Positions 18,738 through 26,132 of a stretch of DNA of 64,000 nucleotides are shown here, one piece after another; the stretch's first letter is position 1; each line of letters starts with the position of its first letter. The notes beneath the pieces were generated by a model. It worked only from the letters and a program-made list of their open reading frames with translations. It ran no database searches and was not told where the DNA came from. Origin of the DNA: Halobacteriales archaeon QS_4_69_225 (GTDB taxonomy: Archaea > Halobacteriota > Halobacteria > Halobacteriales > Haloarculaceae); contig PXRL01000020.1 in assembly GCA_003020965.1 (NCBI GenBank), positions 1 through 64,000 of the forward strand, given 5' to 3'. Made by a program: the position numbers and the translations under genes.

Positions 18738-19591
18738 CTGTTTCCTCCGGGTGTGTATCGTGCGTAGCGGCCGGCCAACAGCTTCGAGAGGATTATCAAG
18801 CCGAGTACGACGACGGTCAACACGAACGCCGCCGCGTAGGCGTGAGAGCGAACCTCGGCGTTGAACGACATCGCCTGATCGAAGATGAGCACCGGCAGCG
18901 TCGTCGCCGCGTCGAACAGCCCGCCGGGCATCCGGGTGCTGCGGCCGGTGGTGAACAGCACGGTCGCCGCATCGCCGATGCCACGGGCGAACCCCATCAC
19001 CAGGCCGGCGATGACGCCCGGCGCGGCCGCCCGAACGGTCATCCGCGCGCTCTCGAACCGGGTCGCGCCGAGCCCGTACGTCGATTCCCGAACCGTCTCC
19101 GGGGCCGTGCGCAACGCCTCGTCGGTGTAGCGCGTCATGATCGGATACTGGAAGATGGCGATGGCGACGATGCCGAAGAAGAGACTCGTCTGAGCGCCGG
19201 TCGCGATGATGATCGTCAACACGAAGAGGCCGTAGACGATCGGCGGGGTGCCCCACAGCACGTTGAGAAACATGTTCACGGCGTCGGAAAACCGTTCGCT
19301 GGAGTAGTCGCTCTGGAGGTAGACCGCCGTCGACACCGCGGCCACCATCGAGACGGCAGTCGCCGGGCCGACGATGAAGATGCTGCCGAGCACCGCATGC
19401 AGAAAGCCGCCCGTCCCTTCGAGCATGTATCGCGCGCCCGGTGGTGTAAGTACGATCGACGGATCGGCGAGCAGTACGCCGCCGCCTCTGATGACGGTGA
19501 CCCCGATGACCAACAGCAACACGCCGACGACGAGCGAGGCGGCCGCCCGCACCGCGATTCCGAACAGTCGCTGCGTGGTGTAGCGGTTCAT
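18734..19591 (-). CDS. pstA: Phosphate ABC transporter permease PstA
   Basis: Inner-membrane permease, 285 residues with about six transmembrane helices (for example VVGVLLLVIGVTVI, GIVAIAIFQYPIMT and AAAFVLTVVVLGLIIL). The EAA-type cytoplasmic loop is ESTYGLGATRFESARMTVRA. Start MNRYTTQRLFG at 19591 is preferred to ATG 19603, which lies in the overlap with pstC. The stop overlaps pstB by four bases. Confidence 0.9.
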   Translation of the reverse strand: MNRYTTQRLFGIAVRAAASLVVGVLLLVIGVTVIRGGGVLLADPSIVLTPPGARYMLEGTGGFLHAVLGSIFIVGPATAVSMVAAVSTAVYLQSDYSSERFSDAVNMFLNVLWGTPPIVYGLFVLTIIIATGAQTSLFFGIVAIAIFQYPIMTRYTDEALRTAPETVRESTYGLGATRFESARMTVRAAAPGVIAGLVMGFARGIGDAATVLFTTGRSTRMPGGLFDAATTLPVLIFDQAMSFNAEVRSHAYAAAFVLTVVVLGLIILSKLLAGRYARYTPGGNR

Positions 19592-20532
19592 CGGTACTGC
19601 CACCGCCGTTTGAGCCGTCGCTGGACGAGCATCGCGCCGAAGTTGAACAGCCAGACGACGACGACGAGCATCAGCCCGACGAAGATCAACGCCGACTGTG
19701 TGAGCGGCAGCGACATCAGCTCGCCGAAATCGTTGACGATCAGCGTCGGCAGCGTCTGCCCCGTCGAGAAGACCGAGGAAGGGATCTGTGTCTGGCCGCC
19801 GATCAGCAACGCCGGTACGATGGTCGCACCGAAGACGCGGCCGAAGCCCAGCAGGATCGCCGAGAAGATCCCCGGCCCGGCCGCCCGGAGCAACACCGAC
19901 CGGATCGTCTCGAACTTCGTCGCGCCGACGCCGAGCGATGTTTCCCGTAGTTCGTCGGGGAGCGATTCGAGCGACTCGACCGTCAGCGAGGTCATAAACG
20001 GGGTGATGACGATCGCCATCACGAGACTGACCGTGAAGATGCCGACGCCGACGGTGTTCGCGCCGAACACCGGGGCGACGTAGTTGCCGACGAACGGCAC
20101 GACGACGATCAGCGCGACCAGCCCGAAGATCACGCTCGGGACCGCCGCCAGTACGTCGATCAGCGCGGCGACGAGCGTCTTCATCCGCCCCTCGGCGTAC
20201 TCGGCGATGTAGATCGCCGCACCGAGGGCGACCGGAACCCCCATGACCATCGAGAGCACGGTGACGTAGACAGTACCGACGATCGCCGGCAGAAAGCCGA
20301 ATTCGTTCGCCGCGGGATCCCAGTTTGCGGAGGTCAGCAGCGAGCTGAGGGGATACTCCGAGAGGATCGGCAGCGACCGATAGAACAACAGCAGCGTGAT
20401 CCCCGCGAACAGCGCGATCGCCAGGTAGCCCGCCGCGGTGAGCCAGTAGCTGCTGTAGCGTTCGGCGAGCAGCCGCCGGCCGAGCCGATTCGATCGAGTC
20501 CGGTCTCGGAGATCGTTGGTGTCGGTGGTCAC
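19588..20532 (-). CDS. pstC: Phosphate ABC transporter permease PstC
   Basis: Second permease of the Pst complex, 314 residues, multi-spanning. It contains IVGTVYVTVLSMVMGVPVAL, the EAA loop RETSLGVGATKFETIRSVLL and ATIVPALLIGGQTQIPSSVF, all usual for PstC. The start is a GTG at 20532 within a GTGA overlap with the pstS stop; the frame stays open further upstream but only through the pstS coding region. Order in transcription: pstS, pstC, pstA, pstB. No phoU follows. Confidence 0.9.
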   Translation of the reverse strand: MTTDTNDLRDRTRSNRLGRRLLAERYSSYWLTAAGYLAIALFAGITLLLFYRSLPILSEYPLSSLLTSANWDPAANEFGFLPAIVGTVYVTVLSMVMGVPVALGAAIYIAEYAEGRMKTLVAALIDVLAAVPSVIFGLVALIVVVPFVGNYVAPVFGANTVGVGIFTVSLVMAIVITPFMTSLTVESLESLPDELRETSLGVGATKFETIRSVLLRAAGPGIFSAILLGFGRVFGATIVPALLIGGQTQIPSSVFSTGQTLPTLIVNDFGELMSLPLTQSALIFVGLMLVVVVWLFNFGAMLVQRRLKRRWQYR

Positions 20533-21515
20533 GATTCGGTGTTGTTCTCGAGGGTCGTTCGCCCGTCTTCGAGGCGGTCTTCCGTCAGGGGGACGTACCC
20601 GTTTTCGGAGACGTACTGTTGGCCGTCGGTGAGCACCCACTCGATGAACGGCGCGACGGAAGAGTCGAAGGCACCGTTCGCGGCGAGCCACATCTCGCGG
20701 GCCGGCGGTGCCGGGTAGTCGCCGCGCTCGACGGCCGCGAGCAGCTCACCGCGAGTCCGATAGAATGACTCCGATTCGGAGAGCCCGTCGCCGTCGCGGT
20801 CGAGCGGAACCGGTCGAATCTCGCCGTCGAGTTCGCCGCTATCGAGATCGTAGACGTAGTTGACGTTGTTCATGGCGATGGCGTTTTCGTTGTCGCCGAG
20901 CGACTGGGCGACCGATTGGTCGCCGTTGAAGTTGCCGTCCGAGAACTCCTCGAGTTCGTTCTGTGTGTAGGCGTCGCCCTCGCCGCCGAGGAACTCGCCC
21001 CACTTTTTGTACGCTGCCGATGCGTCCGAGCGGCCGTAGATGACGATCTCGGCGTCGACACCGGCGTCCGGGAACAGTTCACCCCAGTTGGTGATTTCTC
21101 CGGTGAATATTGCTTCTAACTCCGCCCTCGTCACCCCCTGTGACCGGATTCGATCGATCACCGGGTTGTTTTTGTTGACCGTGCCGACGACGGTGTCGAT
21201 CAACATCGGCACCGCGACCAGCCCGCGTTCGAGTTCCTCCTCGAAGGGCTCACGTCCCATCATGGCGACGTCGACCTGATCGTTGAACAGGTCGGACACG
21301 CCGACGCCGGTGCCGCCGCCGGAGATGTCGAAGGTGAGGTCGCTCTGCTCGGCGTAGAGGTCGGCCCACACCTCTACCATCGGCAGCGGGCCGACGCCGC
21401 CGGAAATCCGCACCGTCTGGTCGCTGCTGTCTCCGCCGAAACAGCCGGCGAGCGAAATCACGGTGCCGGCAGCTGCCGTGCTCAGCATAGACCGTCGTGA
21501 ATACAGTCGTGCCAT
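20529..21515 (-). CDS. pstS: Phosphate-binding lipoprotein PstS
   Basis: Periplasm-facing phosphate-binding protein, 328 residues. It has a Tat signal (SRRSMLSTAAAG) and lipobox SLAGC with Cys at about residue 25. Family segments are ISGGGTGVGVSDLFNDQVDV and IFTGEITNWGELFPDAGVDA, then YGRSDASAAYKKWGEFLGG, and the C-terminal ENGYVPLTEDRLEDGRTTL. It heads the pst operon; expression is expected to rise in low phosphate. Codon use and GC are lower than in the flanking core genes. Confidence 0.93.
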   Translation of the reverse strand: MARLYSRRSMLSTAAAGTVISLAGCFGGDSSDQTVRISGGVGPLPMVEVWADLYAEQSDLTFDISGGGTGVGVSDLFNDQVDVAMMGREPFEEELERGLVAVPMLIDTVVGTVNKNNPVIDRIRSQGVTRAELEAIFTGEITNWGELFPDAGVDAEIVIYGRSDASAAYKKWGEFLGGEGDAYTQNELEEFSDGNFNGDQSVAQSLGDNENAIAMNNVNYVYDLDSGELDGEIRPVPLDRDGDGLSESESFYRTRGELLAAVERGDYPAPPAREMWLAANGAFDSSVAPFIEWVLTDGQQYVSENGYVPLTEDRLEDGRTTLENNTES

Positions 21516-21523
21516 TATGTTTC

Positions 21524-21547
21524 GTACCGCTCTGGTACATATACTAC
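21524..21547 (-). promoter_or_regulatory. pstS promoter with overlapping palindrome
   Basis: On the minus strand TAGTATATG lies about 25-30 bases before the pstS ATG, a good TATA position for a near-leaderless haloarchaeal transcript. Directly downstream is the inverted repeat GTACC-AGAGC-GGTAC, which would overlap the transcription start and could be a repressor or P-box-like site. Confidence 0.5.
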
Positions 21548-21744
21548 CTTGCTAGACGTCAAATATCCGTTCTTCGCCGGAATACCGGAGACAATTGCTG
21601 GTATTCACAACTCGGCCACCTGATGAGTCACCGCCGCATCGCTGTTCGACCCTCGGCTGGACCGCCACAGCTCCGGTAGGTCGTGTATCGCCGAGAACAG
21701 CGACTACTCCGATCGTGCTACCCTCGGACAGCGAGAGAATCCCG

Positions 21745-21818
21745 CCGTCGACGGCGCTTCGCGCCGACTGCCCGAGGGAGCTTCGCTCCCTCTCCGGTCA
21801 CGACGCGGAGGAGGTCAC
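21745..21818 (+). repeat. Orphan right end of a tnpB element
   Basis: CTGCCCGAGGGAGCTTCGCT and the following bases match the right end of element 2 (CTGCCTGAGGGAGCTTCGCT at 49981-50000). Both have the triloop hairpin GAGGGAGC-TTC-GCTCCCTC (here 21774-21792) and end in GCGGAGGA(T/G)GTCA. No tnpB remains. The sequence runs straight into the toxin relic at 21819. Confidence 0.65.
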
Positions 21819-22106
21819 TTGCGAAAACTCGGTCACGATGTCGACCGGATCGGCGACGTCGAGGAACTCGGCCTCGGTGCTGACGGCGAATCGACTCTGC
21901 GCACGGACGCGAGACGGACCGTCTCGTTTTCATGCGGGATGACGACTTCTTCGCCCGGAGGAATGTCGAGGATACCGCTGGGATTCCCTTTCAGGAGAAT
22001 CAGACGCTTTCGGCCCGAGAGGTAGGGAAATATCGTCCACGAACTCTCCGGGTACGTCGATCGGTCCGGCGTGACGCTCGAATACGTGAGCCAAAACTGG
22101 CTGTAA
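21819..22106 (+). pseudogene. DUF5615-type PIN-like toxin relic (two frameshifts)
   Basis: Three frames must be joined to read it. The first gives LRKLGHDVDRIGDVEELG; the second gives RETDRLVFMRDDDFFARRNV and then GIPFQENQTLSAREVG; the third gives NIVHELSGYVDRSGVTLEYV and then SQNWL and TAA. This is the pattern of DUF5615 (PIN-like) toxins partnered with DUF433 antitoxins, including the RDDDF acidic motif. Frameshifts lie near 21895 and 22030. About 15 N-terminal residues are missing where the IS end abuts. It cannot make a functional protein. Confidence 0.7.
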
Positions 22107-22160
22107 TTGCGCCGATTCTCGAAGCCCGGGGAGACACTCACATCGGAGTCGAGATGTGTG

Positions 22161-22172
22161 CCCGGAACACTA
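22161..22172. repeat. Direct repeat flanking the toxin-antitoxin pair, left copy
   Basis: CCCGGAACACTA, extended by near-identical flanks (ATGTGTG before it), recurs at 22983-22994 (ATGTACG before it). The two copies bracket exactly the toxin-antitoxin genes. Confidence 0.5.
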
Positions 22173-22255
22173 CCGGGCGAACTTTTCTGGTAGGCTCGGC
22201 GGAAGTGTATTTGAGGATTTTTGAGCTCTCGACCTGGTGAATTCAGCATACTCGA

Positions 22256-22588
22256 TCAAGCCCATGTGTCAGGTTCCTCGCGCCAGCCAGACGCAGCCCG
22301 ATCCCGATACGCGTCGGTCATCGTGATGAGACCAGCCGCAACCTGATACGCTGGCATCGTATCGTCGTAGAGAAGAACAACGCCGGCGTTGGCATCCGAC
22401 GGTGATCTATCGAAATCTTTCACGTCGCTCGTCACGACGATCAATTCGTGTTCTCGGGCGTACGGTAGGATATCCTCTCGGTCGTCGGCTCCTTGCCAGA
22501 GCGAATCCCGGACGTGCTCGGCGTGAATTCCTTCCTTTTCTAAATACGTGGCAGCCTTTGGGTCGATATTCTCGTCGAGCAGAACCCG
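22256..22588 (-). CDS. DUF5615 family PIN-like toxin, no usual start codon
   Basis: The frame from 22588 to 22256 encodes RVLLDENIDPKAATYLEKEG, then EHVRDSLWQGADDREDILPY, ELIVVTSDVKDFDR and VVLLYDDTMPAYQVAAGL: a PIN-like domain with the conserved DEN and D-x-DF acidic residues, expected to be an RNase toxin. It is in the same frame as the antitoxin and separated from it only by TGA (…GAC TGA CGG GTT CTG CTC…). No ATG, GTG or TTG begins it before LLDEN. Translation would need the CTG at about 22582, stop readthrough, or an internal ATG at 22444 that would truncate the domain. Possibly a recent pseudogene. Confidence 0.65.
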   Translation of the reverse strand, partial: RVLLDENIDPKAATYLEKEGIHAEHVRDSLWQGADDREDILPYAREHELIVVTSDVKDFDRSPSDANAGVVLLYDDTMPAYQVAAGLITMTDAYRDRAASGWREEPDTWA

Positions 22589-22894
22589 TCAGTCGCTCAT
22601 CTCAGGCGGCGTCCGGATCGACGCCTTTCGGACAATCGATGAATTCCCCAAGTCCTTCATAGCGTCCTCACGCTCTTGTTCCACGTCGCGCATCTCCCGT
22701 GGGTGGTCGTGATAGTACGCTAATGCGTGATACACGTCAGTTACGTCGAGGTCGTACCGATCGGCAACTGCTTCCGGATCTTCACCGCTCTCTTCGACGA
22801 GGGCATACACCTGCCGGACGCTGATTCGGCGGCCGCGAATATGGGGCTCGCTCAGGAGGTCGTGTGCGATTTGTCGGGATTCGCCCTCGGACAT
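22589..22894 (-). CDS. DUF433 family antitoxin
   Basis: 101-residue antitoxin with a DUF433 helix-turn-helix-like domain: LSEPHIRGRRISVRQVYALV, EDPEAVADRYDLDVTDVYHA and the closing HPREMRDVEQERED. It should bind and neutralise the adjacent PIN-like toxin and repress the operon. The C-terminal residues after about 85 (SSIVRKASIRTPPEMSD) are unusual and run to a TGA that directly precedes the toxin frame. A second, decayed copy of this family lies at 17541-17784. Confidence 0.85.
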   Translation of the reverse strand: MSEGESRQIAHDLLSEPHIRGRRISVRQVYALVEESGEDPEAVADRYDLDVTDVYHALAYYHDHPREMRDVEQEREDAMKDLGNSSIVRKASIRTPPEMSD

Positions 22895-23221
22895 ATATCA
22901 GTGTTGTCGCTACTCCAGCAAAAGTACGCTGCCACGACGAATAGCAAAATCGGCACGCCAGCTCCGGTTCTGCAAATGTACGCCCGGAACACTAACGTCC
23001 GACGTCACTCCAGGCGGCGTGCCGTGGTCGGTCGGCTAACCCTCGTGCCGGGCGGGGTCCGCTGTGCGGACCCAGATGCACGAACGACGCGAGCCGTGCG
23101 TGCGGGTCGGTGTGACGCACCCGGGTTCTCCGCGCGGTCATCGCTGCCCTGTCGGGCGACTCGGGCGGGGACTGAAGGTGCGTGCCGGCCGTAGCGCCGC
23201 CGGCCACCTCGGTCTTTCGGC
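22895..23221. other. Intergenic region, 327 bp
   Basis: Holds the right copy of the direct repeat CCCGGAACACTA (22983-22994) and the presumed antitoxin promoter region. No gene or RNA was recognised in the rest. Confidence 0.5.
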
Positions 23222-24574
23222 TCAGGGGGCCGCGTAGTCGGCCTCGCGGACCTGCGCGTAGCCGCCGTCGCGGTAGCCGAACTTCCGGACGACGTACTCG
23301 CCGAACAGCTTCGCCCCCGACAGCCCCGCGTACATCGCCTGCCGGGGCTCGAAGGCGTCGTCCTGGACGGCGTCGACGAGCCCGAAGACGTGGTTCCAGT
23401 CGTCGGGGTCGTACCCCCGGACCATCTCGGCGAAGACGCAGTTGCGCCGCACTTCGTCGCCGACGGCTGCCTGCCACTCGCGGTTGTACGCCGACAAACG
23501 GTCGTTGGCGGCCAGTCGGCCGGCGATCCGGCCGGTCCGGACGGCAACGTGGTCGCCGCCCTCGTGGAAGGCGGAGGTGCCGCCCATGGCGCCGCCGGTG
23601 ACGGCGACGTTGGCCGCCGTCGGCGACTCGATGGGTCGCGTCGAGGAGATGGGGTACGTCTCGGTGCCGCCGGACTTTCCGCGGTCCTCCACGAGCGGGA
23701 AGTCCGCGGCGTCGTAGCCGTCGTAGACTTCCTCCAGCAGGCGCTCGACGTAGGTGGCGCCCTGCGGGACGCGGTCGTCGCCCGGCCGGAGCAGGTGGTA
23801 GGCCCCGGGGTCGTCGACGTCGTCGAGCCCCATCCCGATGGGCATCGTCAGCCCGACGCGGGCGACGGGGTCGTCGTTCGGGAACACCCACGGGTAGGCG
23901 GTGTGGCCGGGCATGTACCCCCACCAGAACTTGATGCGGTCGGGCTCGAACAGCTCCTCGGGCAGCCGGCGGTACTCCTGGTAGGCGATGTGATTGGCCT
24001 CCCGGGAGCCGAGCCGTTCGAGGTCGTCGGCGGCCAACCAGTTTTCCAGCACGCGGCCGGTGACGGTCCGCTGGGGGCCGTCGGCCAGCACGAGGTGGTC
24101 GGCGACGATCTCGGTGCCGTCCCGCAGCGTCAGCGTGTGACTCGGCCGGCCGGTCGTTTCGGTCTCCACGTCGGCGACGGCGGAGCCGACGCGGTACTCC
24201 GCGCCGGCGTCCTCGGCGCGTTCCCGGAGCCAGTCGTCGAACCGGGCCCGGTGGACCGTGAAGCCGAAGTTGGGGTACGACGACCCCATGTTGGTGTCGG
24301 TCAGCTCCACCGTCGCGTCGGGGCTGATGAACTCCGCGGCGTGCAGCTCCTGGTGTTTCACCTTTTCCGGAACCGGTTCCTCGAGGTTCATCAGGTCGAC
24401 CCAGTAGTCGAGGATGCCGGCGGCGTCCGTCGAGTCGGGGCCGAGCGCCTCCCGGTCGGCGCGCGGCACCCCCTTCTCGAGGACGACGGCATCGGCGCCC
24501 TCGCTGGCGGCCGCGTGGCCGGCCGAGGAGCCGGCCGGCCCGCCCCCGACGACGGCGACGTCTACCTGTCGCAT
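23222..24574 (-). CDS. Geranylgeranyl reductase family FAD-dependent oxidoreductase
   Basis: Flavoprotein of 450 residues in the geranylgeranyl-reductase/PHBH superfamily. It has the FAD motif VAVVGGGPAGSSAGHAAASE at residues 5-24, the substrate-side FTVHRARFDDWLRERAEDAG, and the second FAD block NVAVTGGAMGGTSAFHEGGD. In archaea members saturate isoprenoid chains of membrane lipids or quinones; which one this uses is unknown. Start MRQVDVAVVGG at 24574; the upstream ATG 24649 lies at the edge of the inverted-repeat element at 24648-24753. Confidence 0.85.
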   Translation of the reverse strand: MRQVDVAVVGGGPAGSSAGHAAASEGADAVVLEKGVPRADREALGPDSTDAAGILDYWVDLMNLEEPVPEKVKHQELHAAEFISPDATVELTDTNMGSSYPNFGFTVHRARFDDWLRERAEDAGAEYRVGSAVADVETETTGRPSHTLTLRDGTEIVADHLVLADGPQRTVTGRVLENWLAADDLERLGSREANHIAYQEYRRLPEELFEPDRIKFWWGYMPGHTAYPWVFPNDDPVARVGLTMPIGMGLDDVDDPGAYHLLRPGDDRVPQGATYVERLLEEVYDGYDAADFPLVEDRGKSGGTETYPISSTRPIESPTAANVAVTGGAMGGTSAFHEGGDHVAVRTGRIAGRLAANDRLSAYNREWQAAVGDEVRRNCVFAEMVRGYDPDDWNHVFGLVDAVQDDAFEPRQAMYAGLSGAKLFGEYVVRKFGYRDGGYAQVREADYAAP

Positions 24575-24647
24575 GTAGGCGTACGGGGCCGCGTTCGGTT
24601 TAAATCGCTTGCCCTGCGGCCGCCGCGGGCGGCGGTTCCGGCGGCTC

Positions 24648-24753
24648 ATACTGCCGGCTGTAACGACGTGAAGCGGTCCTCCCCGAAAGTGGAGGTCCTG
24701 GACGGTACATCACCGTTGCCGAGGGACGTCGAAACGGTTACAGCCGGCAGTAT
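24648..24753 (-). repeat. 106-bp element with terminal inverted repeats, copy A
   Basis: Both ends are ATACTGCCGGCTGTAAC in inverted orientation. Internal blocks ACGTGAAGCGGTCC, GAGGT-CTGGACGGTA and GCCGAGG recur in copy B (46823-46932) in the same order. On the minus strand the first A of ATACTG is the last base of the TGA stop of the cobalamin adenosyltransferase gene. It is thus placed and oriented relative to its upstream gene exactly as copy B is. Could be a MITE, a terminator-like RNA structure, or a carrier of a short peptide frame. Confidence 0.75.
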
Positions 24754-25289
24754 CAGTAGTCGGGCGACTCCTCGACGACGCCCTCTCGTTGGTTGACGAC
24801 GCGAGCCCACACGAACAGCGCGTCCGACAGCCGGTTGAGGTAGGCGACGGCGGCGTCGTTGACCGGCTCGTCGCCGGCCAGCGCCACCGCGCGGCGCTCG
24901 GCCCGCCGACAGACCGACCGGGCGTGGTGGAGCCGCGCGCCGGCGTCGCCGCCGCCCGGCAGGATGAACTCCTCCAGCGGCTCCAGCTCGTCGTCGAAGT
25001 CGTCGATCCACCCCTCCAGCCGCTCGACGTGGTCGGCTCCGATGTGTGGGGCGTCCTCGTCGTCGGGGTCCGGGCTCGCGAACTCAGCCTGGACGATGTG
25101 GAGGTGGTTCTGGACGGCCGCGAGCCGCTCGTCGACGTCGCCGTGGCCCGACGGCCGGACCCGGCCGACGAGGCTGTTCACCTCGTCGACCGTGCCGTAG
25201 GCCTCGATGCGCTGGCTCGTCTTCGACACCCGCGACATGTTCCGGAGGTCCGTCATCCCCTCGTCGCCGCGGCCGGTGTAGATCTTCAT
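24753..25289 (-). CDS. Cob(I)alamin adenosyltransferase (PduO type)
   Basis: ATP:cob(I)alamin adenosyltransferase of the PduO/EutT-like fold, 178 residues, making adenosylcobalamin. The N-terminal ATP-binding motif is KIYTGRGDEGMTDL; KTSQRIEAYGTVDEVNSLVG follows, then FILPGGGDAGARLHHARSVC with the conserved Arg-rich segment RRAERRAV and YLNRLSDALFVWARVVNQRE. Start MKIYTGRGDEG at 25289. The stop codon merges with the repeat element copy A. Confidence 0.92.
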   Translation of the reverse strand: MKIYTGRGDEGMTDLRNMSRVSKTSQRIEAYGTVDEVNSLVGRVRPSGHGDVDERLAAVQNHLHIVQAEFASPDPDDEDAPHIGADHVERLEGWIDDFDDELEPLEEFILPGGGDAGARLHHARSVCRRAERRAVALAGDEPVNDAAVAYLNRLSDALFVWARVVNQREGVVEESPDY

Positions 25290-25372
25290 ACGCCACGGTT
25301 GGCACCGGGGCCGTTTATACGATTGGTAATCCGGAAGACCCGTCGCCGGGACGGAACGGGACCCGGCTGCGG

Positions 25373-25561
25373 TCAGCCGTCGGGGTCCGTCGGCACGAGA
25401 AAGACGTACGCGAAGACGCCGAAGGCGACGCCGAGCGGGAACCCCCACTCGAGCCCGAGCCGGAGGTCCCCGAGCAGGAGCCCGCCGACGGTCGCCGAAA
25501 GGAAGGCCAGCGAGAAAAACGCCGTCGCGCGGGTGAGGTCGTCCTCGACGAGGGCTCTCAT
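25373..25561 (-). CDS. Small two-helix membrane protein
   Basis: 62-residue hypothetical protein with two predicted membrane segments (AFFSLAFLSATVGGLLLG and LGVAFGVFAYVFLVP). It carries the acidic N-terminus MRALVEDDLTRAT. It looks like the short conserved membrane proteins common in haloarchaea, but I do not recognise a named family. Confidence 0.6.
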   Translation of the reverse strand: MRALVEDDLTRATAFFSLAFLSATVGGLLLGDLRLGLEWGFPLGVAFGVFAYVFLVPTDPDG

Positions 25562-25652
25562 CGGCGGGTGGTGAGAGCGACGGTCCGGTAGACGGAAGCG
25601 ACGGGTTGGGGGGCAGTCGCGCGGACGGGGCCGGCTCGTCGCACGGGTCGGG

Positions 25653-26087
25653 TCACTCGAACTCGCCGTCGCGGATCTCGGGTTCGGCCTGGTGGGCCAT
25701 GTTCACCTGCAGATCCGGCAGGTGCAGCGCGAGGTCGGTCGTCGTGATGATGCCGACGGCCGACCCCTCCTCGACGATGGGGAGCTTCTTGACGCCGTTG
25801 TGGCCCATCCGCTCGGCGGCCGCCTGGATGGTGTTGCCGCGGCGGATGGTCACGACGGGGTCGGTCATGTGCTCCGTCACCGGCGTCGTGGGGTCGAGCT
25901 CCTCGCCGACGGCGGCGACGACGTCCGACTCGGTGACGATGCCGCGGACGCGGTCCTCGCCGACGATCAGCGAGCCGATCCCCTCGGCGTCGAGCGTCCG
26001 GGCGGCCGCCGCGAGCGTCGCGTCCGCCGGGACCGTCTCGACCGGCGTGGTCATCAGCTTCTCGACGGTTGCATCTGGCTCGGTCAT
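25653..26087 (-). CDS. CBS-domain pair protein
   Basis: 144-residue protein made of two CBS motifs (about 8-65: MTTPVETVPADATLAAAART and GSLIVGEDRVRGIVTESDVV; about 75-130: MTDPVVTIRRGNTIQAAAER and VGIITTTDL). Stand-alone CBS pairs bind adenosine nucleotides and act as regulatory sensors. It lies on the same strand, 45 bp after the mscS gene, in a cluster with the c-di-AMP synthase dacZ, so a nucleotide-sensing role linked to osmotic control is an attractive inference only. Confidence 0.9.
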   Translation of the reverse strand: MTEPDATVEKLMTTPVETVPADATLAAAARTLDAEGIGSLIVGEDRVRGIVTESDVVAAVGEELDPTTPVTEHMTDPVVTIRRGNTIQAAAERMGHNGVKKLPIVEEGSAVGIITTTDLALHLPDLQVNMAHQAEPEIRDGEFE

Positions 26088-26132
26088 ACCGCACGAACCG
26101 CGGGCGCGGGCTTAAACGTACCTGGTTCGGCG

